Origin: CAZVEE01 sp964625525
GTDB taxonomy: Bacteria > Pseudomonadota > Alphaproteobacteria > JAJFIK01
Assembly: GCA_964625525.1 (NCBI GenBank)
Contig: CAZVEE010000047.1
Coordinates: 1 to 26,955 of the forward strand
Length of the DNA stretch: 26,955 nt
Direction: 5' to 3'
The translations under genes were made by a program, and so were the position numbers. Of the stretch, positions 14,460-22,787 are shown piece by piece. The notes under the pieces were generated by a model, which saw only the letters and a program-made list of their open reading frames with translations, did no database searches and was not told the origin of the DNA. The first letter of the stretch is position 1. Each line of letters starts with the position of its first letter.

Positions 14460-15078
14460 CCTTGTCGGGCCGCTTCAAGAACACGTAGAGCGCGCCGCCA
14501 CCGCCATCGCGCTGGTGCGCCCGCTCTACGGCAAAAATCCGAGACCGCAAGGGTTCATCGCGCAACCACAATGGCACTTGCCGGCGCAAGATGCCGTCTC
14601 CGGCGCGGGCGGGCCGCATGAACGGGGCATCATCATCATGATGATCGGCCCGACCGCCCTTGCCCGTAATGACAAGGGCGCAGCGGGCCCCGCGCAGGAC
14701 AGCCGCTGTGATAAAGCGGGTCAGAGCCGCATGCGCATCTGCCTGACGCATCCCGTGAAGATCGATGGTCACATCCACCGCGACCCGGCCACGGCGGACC
14801 CGGCGGGCCGTCGCCGCATCGAGGCCAGCGGCCAATGGATCCGGGGCGGATGGCTTTGCCGTTTTCGATTTGGAGGGCTTTGCCTTGGGGTGAGGCGGCG
14901 CCTGAGGGGCTTGAATTCCCGAGGGCGGTGTCGGCCTGGTGTGGCCGTTGGCAGCTTTTTTGGCCGGCTGGGGCGGGGGTGGCTCAGGCAAGTGCTGACC
15001 GGGTAACGGCTCGGTTGTACGCATGGCACGGCGCCAGAGGCTGGTTTCCTCCGGGGTCAGGGTGCGCCGGCGTGCCAT
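14449..15078 (-). CDS. Smr domain protein
   Basis: A 209-aa protein with a long disordered Pro/Lys-rich N-terminal half (about residues 25-85, including PEPPPPQPAKK) and a C-terminal Smr domain. The domain has the signature DLHG (106-109), the second motif LVITGKGG (135-142) and the closing GGALYVFLKRP. Smr domains are nicking or RNA-cleaving nucleases; standalone proteins of this type in proteobacteria are linked to ribosome rescue (SmrB), but the role here is inferred. A short HHDDDAP loop (about 146-152) follows the TGKGG motif and is encoded by a palindromic ATC/GAT repeat. The ATG at 15078 lies 4 nt after the mltA stop, so the two are in one operon. A TTG at 15102 is less likely. Confidence 0.9.
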   Translation of the reverse strand: MARRRTLTPEETSLWRRAMRTTEPLPGQHLPEPPPPQPAKKAANGHTRPTPPSGIQAPQAPPHPKAKPSKSKTAKPSAPDPLAAGLDAATARRVRRGRVAVDVTIDLHGMRQADAHAALTRFITAAVLRGARCALVITGKGGRADHHDDDAPFMRPARAGDGILRRQVPLWLRDEPLRSRIFAVERAHQRDGGGGALYVFLKRPDKAKT

Positions 15079-15082
15079 AGGT

Positions 15083-16360
15083 TTAGTCAGCCTCGCCCGC
15101 AATCAGGCCAGCCGCCACGGCAAGCGGCCGCGGCACCAGCACATGCAGTCGGCCCGCGTGCTTCTGCGCCCCGGCGATGCGCCCGGCTTGGGGGCCGGAC
15201 CCCACATAGATATCACCGCGCACGGCGCCACGAATGGCCCCGCCGGTGTCTTGGGCGATCATCAGCCGGCGGAAGGCTCGCGTCTCTTCTGGATCCGCAT
15301 CTACCGGGATCTCGGTGTCGAGCCAGACCGGCACGCCGTAGGGATAGTGCGCGTCATCAACGGCCAGGCTACGGTGCGGGGTCAAGGACACACCTTGGGC
15401 CCCAAGCGGGCCAAGCGTCGGATCATCACCTTCCAAGATTTGGAAAAAGATGTAGGACGCATTGGCATGCATCACCGCTTCGGCCTGCGCGGGATGAGCG
15501 GTCAGCCAGTCACGAATGGACTCCATGGTGACCTCTTCCCGCGTCAGAGCCCCGGCCTCGATCAGCACCCGGCCGATCGCCGTATAGGGGTGCCCGTTTT
15601 GGCCGGCATAGCCCACCCGCAAGACGCCACCGTCGGGCAGACGGATACGCCCCGACCCCTGGATGTGGAGGAAAAACGCATCGACCGGATCATCAACCCA
15701 GGCCAAGACGCGCTCCTGATCCGCCAAACCACCGCGTTCAATGTCACTGCGTTGAGCATAGGGCACCAGCCGCCCATCCTGCACACGGCCGGCCATGCGC
15801 TCACCCCGCAGATCCTCGCGGAACAAGCCCAGATCCACCTGCACCAGATCATCCGGCAGACCGCGAATGGGCGTGGCGAAGCGGGCGCTAGGGTCCAAAG
15901 CGCCGGTCAGTTCGGGCTCATAGTAGCCCGTAAAAAGACCGTCCGCTTCGTGCCCTGCGCGGGCCGCCAGAGCCACAAACCGGGTTTCAAGAAAAGTACG
16001 AAAGGCGGTTGGCTGCTGGGGCAGAGTCAGAAGCTCCGCACACGGCGCCTGCCAATCCCCGGTGATGCCGAAGACAGGGTGACTGCCGCCCATGGGCCGG
16101 GCGGCATCGCGCGCCAGTAAAACCTCGCAGGAGCGCAGCCAAGCCGGCAGGGCCTCGATCAGGGCATCCGCATCCCAACCGGGCACCTGGGTGAATGCAA
16201 CAGCCGTGAGGCGCAGGGGCGCCTCTCGCGAATCGGGGCGGTCGCGGGAGATCTCCAGCCACACACCCGCAATACTCACGATCGTGACAATCAGGATTAC
16301 AAGGGGCAAGACCCGCCGGCGCCACGGCGCGGACGGTGGGCTCATGTCATCACCGGCCAC
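15083..16360 (-). CDS. mltA: Membrane-bound lytic murein transglycosylase A
   Basis: Cleaves peptidoglycan glycan strands to 1,6-anhydroMurNAc ends in the periplasm. The 425-aa product has an N-terminal transmembrane anchor (about residues 18-36, VLPLVILIVTIVSIAGVWL) and no lipobox, so it is an anchored rather than lipoprotein form. MltA-domain landmarks are FTGYYEPE (143-150), HIQGSGRIRL (232-241), NASYIFF (300-306) and the 3D-domain segment AQDTGGAIRGAVRGDIYVG (369-387) with the expected catalytic aspartate. The start is GTG at 16360, supported by GGAGG 9 nt upstream; an ATG at 16345 is the alternative. It lies between the Tim44-like gene (5 nt upstream) and smr (4 nt downstream). Confidence 0.95.
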   Translation of the reverse strand: MAGDDMSPPSAPWRRRVLPLVILIVTIVSIAGVWLEISRDRPDSREAPLRLTAVAFTQVPGWDADALIEALPAWLRSCEVLLARDAARPMGGSHPVFGITGDWQAPCAELLTLPQQPTAFRTFLETRFVALAARAGHEADGLFTGYYEPELTGALDPSARFATPIRGLPDDLVQVDLGLFREDLRGERMAGRVQDGRLVPYAQRSDIERGGLADQERVLAWVDDPVDAFFLHIQGSGRIRLPDGGVLRVGYAGQNGHPYTAIGRVLIEAGALTREEVTMESIRDWLTAHPAQAEAVMHANASYIFFQILEGDDPTLGPLGAQGVSLTPHRSLAVDDAHYPYGVPVWLDTEIPVDADPEETRAFRRLMIAQDTGGAIRGAVRGDIYVGSGPQAGRIAGAQKHAGRLHVLVPRPLAVAAGLIAGEAD

Positions 16361-16365
16361 GTGCC

Positions 16366-17064
16366 TCAGCCTCCGGTGGCCACAAGCTCCCAGTTGGGAT
16401 TGGAGCTGCTGGTATCACGGGAGAATGTCCAAACGTCCGTCACCTGACGCACATGGGACGGATCACCTTCAATCACCGCGCCATCGCTGTTCTTCTTCAC
16501 CGAGATGACCTCGGTCACGAAACGCACCGTGATATCGGCGACGCGGTCGCTCAAGTTGGCATCGGTGATCTTGGCGCTCGACAGGCCCACAAAGGTGAAC
16601 TCCATGGTTTCGTCGCGCGATTCCCGATCACTGATGACCGCATCGAAATCCTGGAACACATCGGCGCTGAGGAGGGGGCGCAGCGTGTGGCGATCACCCG
16701 CGTTGAACGCCGTCACGATCATTTCATAGGCCATTTTCGCGCCGTGCAGGAACGATTCGGGCTCAAAGGTCCGGTCAGCGAACTGAATGTCCATCAGGCT
16801 GCGGGCAAGCGGGCTGTCGGCTTCCGCCATGCGCACGGGGGCGTGTTCAATCTCAGTGGGCGCGGCATCGCCATGGCGCGGGAGGGGCACGACCTTATCC
16901 TGAGCGGCATCCGGCGATTGAGCGTCGCGACCGGTCGCCAAGGGATCCATGCGCTGGCGTTCGTGCCCCGTCCGCCGACCCAGCACGGCGTAAAGCCGGG
17001 TCACGATAAAGGCCAACAAAATAGCCAGGACTATATATTCGATGACAGCCACGTCTCCGCCCAT
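16366..17064 (-). CDS. Tim44-like domain protein
   Basis: A 232-aa protein with an N-terminal transmembrane helix (about 7-27, VIEYIVLAILLAFIVTRLYAVLG), a charged low-complexity linker, and a C-terminal Tim44/TimA-type domain. Recognisable domain segments are FLHGAKMAYEMIVTAFNAGD, then TLRPLLSADVFQDF, then the beta-rich FVGLSSAKI, VADITVRFVTEV and VTDVWTFSRD. Alphaproteobacterial TimA homologues are inner-membrane proteins related to the mitochondrial import-motor subunit; the bacterial function is unsettled. The ATG at 17064 gives the standard N-terminus; frames extending to 17259 run through the divergent promoter region. Divergent from fxsA, which is the conserved arrangement next to secB. 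Confidence 0.9.
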   Translation of the reverse strand: MGGDVAVIEYIVLAILLAFIVTRLYAVLGRRTGHERQRMDPLATGRDAQSPDAAQDKVVPLPRHGDAAPTEIEHAPVRMAEADSPLARSLMDIQFADRTFEPESFLHGAKMAYEMIVTAFNAGDRHTLRPLLSADVFQDFDAVISDRESRDETMEFTFVGLSSAKITDANLSDRVADITVRFVTEVISVKKNSDGAVIEGDPSHVRQVTDVWTFSRDTSSSNPNWELVATGG

Positions 17065-17322
17065 GATCCCACTTCCATCATCCCGGCCCTCGATAAAGAT
17101 CCGGCCGCAGCCTTGATCTTCGCAGAGTCCGTTGAATACCACCTTACCGGCCGTTCTGCCCGTATGCCAAGTCTCTCTACCGTGAGGGTACGAAAGCGGG
17201 AGGAATAACGGTCCGGACGCTTGACGCCAGGGCTTTCGCTTCCGACCTTGCAGAAACACACGTGCTTTGGATACTCAAGTAGGCTTCATGAGGCCAAAGC
17301 TCAAGCATCGGAAGGCGAACTC

Positions 17323-17841
17323 GTGCCGTTCATTGTGCTCGCGCTGTTCATCGGCGTGCCGCTTTTGGAAATTTGGCTGTTCATCACCCTGGGCGGAGCC
17401 TTGGGGTTGTGGCCCACTTTGGGTCTCGTTTTGGTAACGGCTTTTGCCGGGACAACGCTGCTGCGTCATCAAGGCATGACCATGATGGAACGCGCCCGCG
17501 GCCATTTGGCGTCGGGTCAGATGCCCGTCGGTGAAGTCTTCACGGGCATGGCGTTGCTTGTCGCCGGAGTGTTGCTGCTCACCCCAGGCTTTTTCACCGA
17601 TGCGGTGGGGCTGGCGCTCTTCGTGCCCGGCGTGCGCCGCTTTGTGGGGAAAAGCGTGTTCTCGTGGCTTCTGCGCCACGGCACCGTCACCATGCACACG
17701 CAGGGATTTGCCACTCGGCCAGGCGCCCGCCCCCGGCGCCCGGGCGACCCCTCCGTGATCGACGGGGATTTTGAAGATGTGACCGAGTCGGACCGCGGGA
17801 CCGCATCGCCCTCGGATCCGCGCCTCCCACCGCGCGCCTAG
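17323..17841 (+). CDS. fxsA: FxsA family membrane protein
   Basis: A 172-aa inner-membrane protein of the FxsA family; E. coli FxsA influences F-plasmid exclusion of phage T7, but the bacterial cell function is unknown. Hydrophobic segments cover about residues 2-23, 26-43 and 73-100, including the family signature LLLTPGFFTDAVGLALFVPGVR. The cytosolic tail ends with the alphaproteobacterial pattern VIDGDFEDV. The GTG at 17323 (translated VPFIVLALFIG) is chosen because the hydrophobic core starts there and GGAAGGCG precedes it at proper spacing; earlier frames to 17221 add a polar, non-family extension. Confidence 0.88.
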   Translation: MPFIVLALFIGVPLLEIWLFITLGGALGLWPTLGLVLVTAFAGTTLLRHQGMTMMERARGHLASGQMPVGEVFTGMALLVAGVLLLTPGFFTDAVGLALFVPGVRRFVGKSVFSWLLRHGTVTMHTQGFATRPGARPRRPGDPSVIDGDFEDVTESDRGTASPSDPRLPPRA

Positions 17842-17927
17842 GTCATGCCTGCGGGTTTCTTGTTCCATCGTGCGTTCCGTGATAGCCGTCCCGCCAGGAT
17901 CACGCCAGATCACAGGAAAACAGAACA

Positions 17928-18485
17928 GTGAACGACGCCAGCAACCCGACCCCTCCGGATGGCGCGCCCGCGAATGGCACACCCAATGGCGTTGCCGCCG
18001 GGCCGGACGCCGCCGCGCAAGTGCGTGTGCTCGCCCAGTACATCAAAGACTTTTCCTTCGAAAATCCCAATGCGCCACAGTCGCTTGCGTCCACGCAAGC
18101 CGCGCCCGATGTGCGCATCGGCATCGATGTGAAACTGCGCGATGTGGGCAACAATCACCACGAGTGCATTCTGGAAGTGCAGGCCTCGGCATCGCGCGAC
18201 GAGATGACCCTGTTCGTCATCGAGTTGCATTATGCGGGCTTGTTCCATCTGGAAAACGTGGCTGAGGAAAATGTGCAGCCGATCATGCTGATCGAAGCGC
18301 CGCGAATTCTATTCCCGTTCGCCCGGCGCTTGGTGGCGGACACCACGCGGGATGGCGGCTTCATGCCGCTGCTGCTCGATCCCATCGATTTCGCCACGCT
18401 TTATCGCCAGCAGCGGGCCAACCAGCCGCCCGTCACGGGATCGCAGGCCGAACCGCACAACCCCCAATCCGTGCCTGGCCTCTAA
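17928..18485 (+). CDS. secB: Protein-export chaperone SecB
   Basis: Tetrameric cytosolic chaperone that keeps pre-secretory proteins unfolded and hands them to SecA. The 185-aa product has an extra disordered N-terminus (Pro/Ala/Asn-rich, residues 1-28), then the SecB core: QYIKDFSFENPNAPQSL, DVRIGIDVKLRDVG, ECILEVQASA, LFVIELHYAGLF, IEAPRILFPFARRLVAD and GGFMPLLLDPIDFATLY. The start is GTG at 17928 behind AGGAAA. It follows fxsA after 86 nt and ends just before a strong hairpin shared with dnaQ. Confidence 0.97.
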   Translation: MNDASNPTPPDGAPANGTPNGVAAGPDAAAQVRVLAQYIKDFSFENPNAPQSLASTQAAPDVRIGIDVKLRDVGNNHHECILEVQASASRDEMTLFVIELHYAGLFHLENVAEENVQPIMLIEAPRILFPFARRLVADTTRDGGFMPLLLDPIDFATLYRQQRANQPPVTGSQAEPHNPQSVPGL

Positions 18486-18492
18486 TCAAACA

Positions 18493-18532
18493 CGCGTAGA
18501 GCCGGTTGTAACGCCTCTACCGGCTCTACGCG
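18493..18532. terminator. Bidirectional terminator between convergent secB and dnaQ
   Basis: A perfect 13-bp inverted repeat, CGCGTAGAGCCGG (18493-18505) and CCGGCTCTACGCG (18520-18532), has a 14-nt loop. On the minus strand the stem is followed by the T-rich TGTTTGATTAGA, making it a fair intrinsic terminator for dnaQ, whose TAG stop (18528 to 18526) lies in the stem. It also closes secB 7 nt after its stop. Confidence 0.65.
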
Positions 18533-19215
18533 GACCAACGCCAGACAGCATCCTCACCCATACCCTCCACCAAGGCTGTGTGAGCCTCTCGTTCGGCTTC
18601 GGTAACCAAGCTGGGCAAGGGTTTCGGGCGGGGCTGGCGCGTCACGGCGGCGGCATGGCCCGAGCCATCGGCGCCATTGGGCAAGAGGGAGAGCTCAGGC
18701 GAACGCCCGCCGATCAGCTCCAGATACACATCCGCAAGCAGCTCGGAATCGAGCAAAGCGCCGTGCAACGTCCGATCGGCATTGTCCACACCGAAGCGTT
18801 TGCACAAGGCATCCAGCGAGGCCGGCGCCCCGGGAAAGCGTTTGCGGGCCAAAGCCAGCGTATCAATGGCGCGATCACGGTCGAACGCAGGGAAGCCCAG
18901 ATTCTGATATTCCCAGTTGAGGAACTTCATATCGAACTCGGCATTGTGGATGACGAATTTCGCATCACCAGCAAAGTCCAGGAACGCACCAGCCACTTGG
19001 GCGAACACCGGCTGGTCGCGCAAAAACTCCGAGGACAGGCCGTGGACGCGGAAGGCGCTTTCCGGCATGTCCCGCTCGGGATTGATGTATTTGTGAAACG
19101 TCTCACCGGTCGGCACGTGGTTGATCAGCTCTAATGCGCCAATTTCAACAATGCGATCGCCGCTGAACGGATCGAACCCCGTTGTTTCCGTGTCGAGGAC
19201 AAGTTCCCGTACCAT
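18526..19215 (-). CDS. dnaQ: DNA polymerase III epsilon subunit (3'-5' proofreading exonuclease)
   Basis: Proofreading exonuclease of the replicative polymerase. The 229-aa product has all DEDDh residues: D8 and E10 (LDTETTG), D95 (HNAEFD), H151 and D156 (RTLHGALLD). The C-terminal part, which in homologues contacts the alpha subunit, ends LVEGMGEDAVWRWSA. I chose the ATG at 19215 (MVRELVLDTETTG), the usual start of this family; an in-frame ATG at 19230 would add MGSGG. It is the last gene of the minus-strand run ppsR-maf-aroE-coaE-dnaQ, after a 98-nt gap from coaE. Confidence 0.96.
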   Translation of the reverse strand: MVRELVLDTETTGFDPFSGDRIVEIGALELINHVPTGETFHKYINPERDMPESAFRVHGLSSEFLRDQPVFAQVAGAFLDFAGDAKFVIHNAEFDMKFLNWEYQNLGFPAFDRDRAIDTLALARKRFPGAPASLDALCKRFGVDNADRTLHGALLDSELLADVYLELIGGRSPELSLLPNGADGSGHAAAVTRQPRPKPLPSLVTEAEREAHTALVEGMGEDAVWRWSA

Positions 19216-19313
19216 GCCGCCAGATCCCATATGCTGTAGCTCGCGCTACCCTAGCCACCATATGCAGCGATCGCCATGGCCGGCATCCGGTTGTCCCCCG
19301 TTTTTTCGCTGGG

Positions 19314-19925
19314 TTAGCGCGGCCATTTTTCACCCGGTCGTCCGTCCAGGGCTCTGAGGACGGCTTGCACCTGGTCAAACGCGTGATCCAGACCCTGGCT
19401 GGTGTCGATGATAAAGTCAGCACGGGCGCGTTTCTGCGTATCTGGGGTCTGTTTTGCCAGGATGGCGTCGAATTTCTCCGCCGTCATGCCAGGCCGGGCC
19501 AGCACCCGCTCTCGTTGCACGTCTGCCGGGGCGCTCACGACGACGACCACATCGACACGGGCTTCGCCGCCGGTTTCGAATAACAGTGGGATGTCGAGCA
19601 CGACCATGGCCGCGCCCGCATCCGCTTGGGCACGCAACCAGTCAATCTGCACCTGAGCGACGAGAGGATGGATGATGGCTTCAAGGCGTTTCAGCGCTTG
19701 TGCATCGCCGAGCACCGCCTGGCCCAACGCCGCCCGGTCCACAGCGCCCGCGGTAACCGTACCCGGAAACGCCGTGCCAATAGGCTCGACCGCCGCGCCC
19801 CCCGGGGCATAAAGCGCATGCACCGCCGCATCAGCGTCATAGACCGGCAGCCCAAGACGGGCGAACAATTTCGCCGTCTCGGTCTTACCCATGCCAATGG
19901 ATCCAGTGAGGCCGATAAGCAGCAT
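19314..19925 (-). CDS. coaE: Dephospho-CoA kinase
   Basis: Last step of coenzyme A synthesis: phosphorylation of the 3'-hydroxyl of dephospho-CoA. The 203-aa P-loop kinase has Walker A GSIGMGKT (8-15), the substrate segment VYDADAAVHALY, HPLVAQ, and DIPLLFETG followed by VDVVVVVSAP, all diagnostic of CoaE. A late QTPDTQKRARADFIIDT matches the lid and C-terminal region. The ATG at 19925 follows AGGGA at about 9 nt. It is 32 nt after aroE in the same run. Confidence 0.96.
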   Translation of the reverse strand: MLLIGLTGSIGMGKTETAKLFARLGLPVYDADAAVHALYAPGGAAVEPIGTAFPGTVTAGAVDRAALGQAVLGDAQALKRLEAIIHPLVAQVQIDWLRAQADAGAAMVVLDIPLLFETGGEARVDVVVVVSAPADVQRERVLARPGMTAEKFDAILAKQTPDTQKRARADFIIDTSQGLDHAFDQVQAVLRALDGRPGEKWPR

Positions 19926-19957
19926 GATGAGAGGTCCCTAAAACGACGCGGTGGTAA

Positions 19958-20833
19958 CTACGCGGTGGTCAGGCAGCGGATCATCATGGCGCGCAGATCC
20001 GCATCCACGGTGACCGCCTGCCCATACCAGAGGGCAAATCCCGCCCGAGCCTGATGCAACAGCATGCCCAAACCATCCACGGTGGGATGACCAGCCGCGC
20101 GTGCCCTGATGAGAAGATCCGTGTGGAGGGGATTATAGACGATATCGGCCACAGCCGCCTTTTGAGGCAACCCATCCAGAGCGAGATCAAGGCGCGGCTG
20201 ACCACTCATCCCCAAGGCCGTGGTGTTGACGAGCAAATCGGTGGCAGCCAGATCGGCCGGCACTGGCGGCCAAGAAACAGCTCGCGCTTGCGCGCCAGCC
20301 TGATGTAACGTGGTACACAGATCATAGCCACGCGCGGCTGTGCGATTGGAGATCAGAATCGACTGTGTGCCGGCGTCATGCAAAGCAAAGGCGATGGCCC
20401 GCGCCGCGCCGCCAGCACCCAGCAACAGTACCGCTTCCGGTACAGCGACTTTCGCCTCTGCAAGGCTTTCGATAAAGCCATAGCCGTCTGTATTGGTTCC
20501 TTCCAGGGCTCCGTCTTCGGTGCAAACAACCGTATTCACAGCGCCGAGCCGAGTGGCAGCGGCATCCACCCGGTCCAGCAGTGGTAGAATTCGCTCTTTA
20601 TACGGAATAGTGACATTGAAGCCGCGCCAACCGATGGTCGGTAGCAGTGACACCGCGGTGTCAAATTGGTCCGGCGGCACAGCCAGGGGCAGATAGGTGC
20701 CATCAATACCGTGACGCGCCAACCAATAACCGTGCAGGCGTGGTGATAGCGAATGGCTGACGGGCCAGCCCATGACCCCGGCCAGAAGCGCCGAGCCCGA
20801 TAGTCCGGGCGCTGTCTCAACCGATTCAGCCAT
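19958..20833 (-). CDS. aroE: Shikimate dehydrogenase
   Basis: NADPH-dependent reduction of 3-dehydroshikimate in aromatic amino-acid synthesis. The 291-aa product has the substrate motif SHSLSP (26-31), catalytic K79 in NVTIPYK, GAVNT (97-101), D116 in GTNTDGYGF, the NADP Rossmann motif GAGGAAR (139-145), DIVYNPLHT and the C-terminal GLGMLLHQA. Slightly longer than E. coli AroE because of a short N-terminal extension (MAESVETAPGLSGSA). It starts 5 nt after the maf stop. Confidence 0.97.
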   Translation of the reverse strand: MAESVETAPGLSGSALLAGVMGWPVSHSLSPRLHGYWLARHGIDGTYLPLAVPPDQFDTAVSLLPTIGWRGFNVTIPYKERILPLLDRVDAAATRLGAVNTVVCTEDGALEGTNTDGYGFIESLAEAKVAVPEAVLLLGAGGAARAIAFALHDAGTQSILISNRTAARGYDLCTTLHQAGAQARAVSWPPVPADLAATDLLVNTTALGMSGQPRLDLALDGLPQKAAVADIVYNPLHTDLLIRARAAGHPTVDGLGMLLHQARAGFALWYGQAVTVDADLRAMMIRCLTTA

Positions 20834-20838
20834 GGGCG

Positions 20839-21441
20839 TCAGCTTTCGATCACTTTGTGGGTCCGCAGATGATCCAGAACAGGCAATAACGGCAAGCCCA
20901 GGATGGCAAAATAGTCCCCCTGAATGCGGGAAAACAGATGAATACCTTCGCCTTCGAGCATGTAAGCGCCGACACTGGAGAGGATCGCCGGACAGTTGCG
21001 GTCCAGATAGCCTTCAAGCCAGTCATCGGAAAAAGAACGCATGGTGAGTGTCGAGACTTCTGTATGCCGCCAGATGATGGCGCCATCACGGGCCATGGCA
21101 AGGCCGCACACCAGTTGATGAGATGTCCCGCGCAGCGCCTGCAAACGATCGCGAGCCTGGTCCCGATTGGCTGGCTTCATAAAAATCGCACCGTCTTGCA
21201 CCAGTAGTTGATCAGCCCCAAGAACAAAAGCACCCGCATGGCGGCCAGACACGCGCTGGGCCTTGAGATCGGCAAGGGTCACGGCGATGTCGCGGGGGGC
21301 GGCCTGCTCGGCCTGAAGGCTCGCGATGAGGGCTTCTTCATCGAGCGATGCGGCCTCGGCCGTGAATGCAACACCGGCATTCTGCAGAAGCGTGCGACGC
21401 ACCGCACTGCCCGAAGCGAGAACAAAAGCCGGCGCGGTCAC
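20839..21441 (-). CDS. maf: Maf family nucleotide pyrophosphatase
   Basis: House-cleaning pyrophosphatase that removes non-canonical or modified nucleoside triphosphates. The 200-aa product begins with the substrate-binding LASGSAVRR (8-16; the family usually has LASxSPRR), has the conserved Asp in VLGADQLL (D77), and the late SSVGAYMLEGEG followed by IQGDYFAILGLPL, all typical. The start is GTG at 21441 and overlaps the ppsR stop by 4 nt (GTGA), showing translational coupling. Confidence 0.94.
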   Translation of the reverse strand: MTAPAFVLASGSAVRRTLLQNAGVAFTAEAASLDEEALIASLQAEQAAPRDIAVTLADLKAQRVSGRHAGAFVLGADQLLVQDGAIFMKPANRDQARDRLQALRGTSHQLVCGLAMARDGAIIWRHTEVSTLTMRSFSDDWLEGYLDRNCPAILSSVGAYMLEGEGIHLFSRIQGDYFAILGLPLLPVLDHLRTHKVIES

Positions 21442-22280
21442 AACGTTACCCCTTGGCTTTGGTACAGGTTGAGAATGGCCGCAGCCGTTTCCTCGATGGA
21501 CCGGCGGCTCACATCGATCACGGGCCAGCCGGTGCGCGCGAACAAACGGCGCGCATAAAGGATCTCGGCTTTCACGGCCTCTTCGTCCACATAGTCGATG
21601 CGATGCATGTCGTCTCGTTGCAGCGACAAGAGCCGGTTCTTGCGGACCTGCACGAGACGATTGGGATTGGCCGTAAGCCCCACAATCAACGGCCCTTTTA
21701 ACGGCTCCAGAGTCCGCGGCAGGGGCACATTCGGAACGATAGGCACATTCGCGGCCTTATACCCCCGGTTGGCCAGATAAATGCAGGTGGGCGTTTTTGA
21801 GGTCCGACTGACGCCAACCAGCACGATTTCCGCTTGCTCCAGGCTGCCCGTGTTCTGGCCATCGTCATGGGCCATGGTGAAATTGAGGGCCTCAATCCGG
21901 TTGAAGTACCGGGCATCAAGCTCGTGCTGGCCACCAGGCTTGTGGGTCACATTCGCGCCCAGATAATTGGCGAGCGTGTCAATAGCGGGATCGAGAACCG
22001 AGATCGCTGGGACTTGCAATTCCCGGCAGCGGTTTTCCAGGATCGTGCGCAATGAATTGGTCATGAGGGTGAACATCACCACGCCCGGCGCGGCCTCGAT
22101 TTCCTGCAACACCCGCTGCATCTGCTTCTCAGACCGCACCAGCGCGTAAGTATGCTCCAGCGGCCGGGCCCCGTCGAACTGGGCCGTGGCGGCTTTTGCG
22201 ATGGTGGTGAGCGTTTCTCCCGTGGAGTCGGACACCAGATGCAGGTGGAAATAGGTTTCTGCCTTTTTGCGCACCGCCAT
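21438..22280 (-). CDS. ppsR: Pyruvate-water dikinase / PPDK regulatory protein (DUF299)
   Basis: Bifunctional kinase/pyrophosphorylase that inactivates and reactivates PEP synthase or pyruvate phosphate dikinase by phosphorylation of a Thr. The 280-aa product has the N-terminal FHLHLVSDSTGET, the nucleotide-binding P-loop GVSRTSKT (156-163), PIVPNVPLP, GLTANPNRL and the C-terminal GWPVIDVSRRSIEETAAAIL, the full DUF299 signature. This is the Rickettsia RP001-type gene that borders oriC in Alphaproteobacteria. The ATG at 22280 is chosen because upstream in-frame sequence (to 22493) is non-homologous and overlaps the origin candidate. A DnaA-box-like 9-mer lies 2 nt upstream of the ATG, over the ribosome-binding region. 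Confidence 0.95.
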   Translation of the reverse strand: MAVRKKAETYFHLHLVSDSTGETLTTIAKAATAQFDGARPLEHTYALVRSEKQMQRVLQEIEAAPGVVMFTLMTNSLRTILENRCRELQVPAISVLDPAIDTLANYLGANVTHKPGGQHELDARYFNRIEALNFTMAHDDGQNTGSLEQAEIVLVGVSRTSKTPTCIYLANRGYKAANVPIVPNVPLPRTLEPLKGPLIVGLTANPNRLVQVRKNRLLSLQRDDMHRIDYVDEEAVKAEILYARRLFARTGWPVIDVSRRSIEETAAAILNLYQSQGVTL

Positions 22281-22282
22281 GA

Positions 22283-22291
22283 TTGTCCACA
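22283..22291 (+). promoter_or_regulatory. DnaA-box-like site 1
   Basis: TTGTCCACA, eight of nine matches to TTATCCACA. It begins 3 nt beyond the ppsR start codon and overlaps that gene's ribosome-binding region, so DnaA binding here could also affect ppsR expression. Confidence 0.55.
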
Positions 22292-22431
22292 CCCACTTCG
22301 CCGGCGTTGTCTTGTCCACGAGCGGCTTGGAAACCGGCCCGCGACCAGGACTGTAGCATCGGATTTGCCAAAGCGCCTGTGTATGACAGCCGTCACTTGT
22401 CGGCAGACAAGCCCATCCTGTTGAATAAGGG

Positions 22432-22440
22432 TGTGAAAAA
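22432..22440 (-). promoter_or_regulatory. DnaA-box-like site 2 (full match to TTWTNCACA)
   Basis: Read on the minus strand the 9-mer is TTTTTCACA. It sits in the most A/T-rich part of the gap, which would suit a box next to the unwinding element. Confidence 0.5.
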
Positions 22441-22586
22441 TCCGTGCTGAGCAGGGATGGTTTGATCAACCGGTCAGCGGATCGAGGGCCCAACCCGGTC
22501 CCAAAGCGATCTATCCGCGCTGTGCCAATTCAGCACACGCGGCCAATCCCCTGTTTCGCAGGCATGAGGCCAATGGGGATGAAGCG

Positions 22587-22595
22587 CTTTTCACA
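22587..22595 (+). promoter_or_regulatory. DnaA-box-like site 3
   Basis: CTTTTCACA, one mismatch (first base) to TTWTNCACA. It is near the middle of the ppsR-hemE gap. Confidence 0.35.
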
Positions 22596-22709
22596 AGGGC
22601 GATAACCCGCACGGTCGTCCAGATACCCCCATTGCGCACGACATCGAGAACCCCAGCATCTGTGCCATTATGAGGCAGATACTCAAGGGTTTATCGACTC
22701 GCGATCCCC

Positions 22710-22718
22710 TGTGCATCA
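22710..22718 (-). promoter_or_regulatory. DnaA-box-like site 4 (G-box type)
   Basis: Minus-strand TGATGCACA, one mismatch to the Caulobacter-type TGATCCACA box. It is 14 nt from a GANTC site at 22696. Confidence 0.4.
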
Positions 22719-22778
22719 TAACCGGTCCCTGCTGTGCAGCGATCCGGGAGAGCCGCGCCGAACGGAGCGCCACACGCA

Positions 22779-22787
22779 TGATTCACA
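22779..22787 (+). promoter_or_regulatory. DnaA-box-like site 5 (G-box type) overlapping a GANTC site
   Basis: TGATTCACA, one mismatch to TGATCCACA. Bases 22780-22784 are GATTC, a CcrM-type methylation site, so the methylation state could influence DnaA binding here. Confidence 0.45.

Noticed and set aside
15023..16120. 365-codon open frame on plus opposite smr/mltA
   Set aside because: Shadow of mltA; no plausible start or motif.
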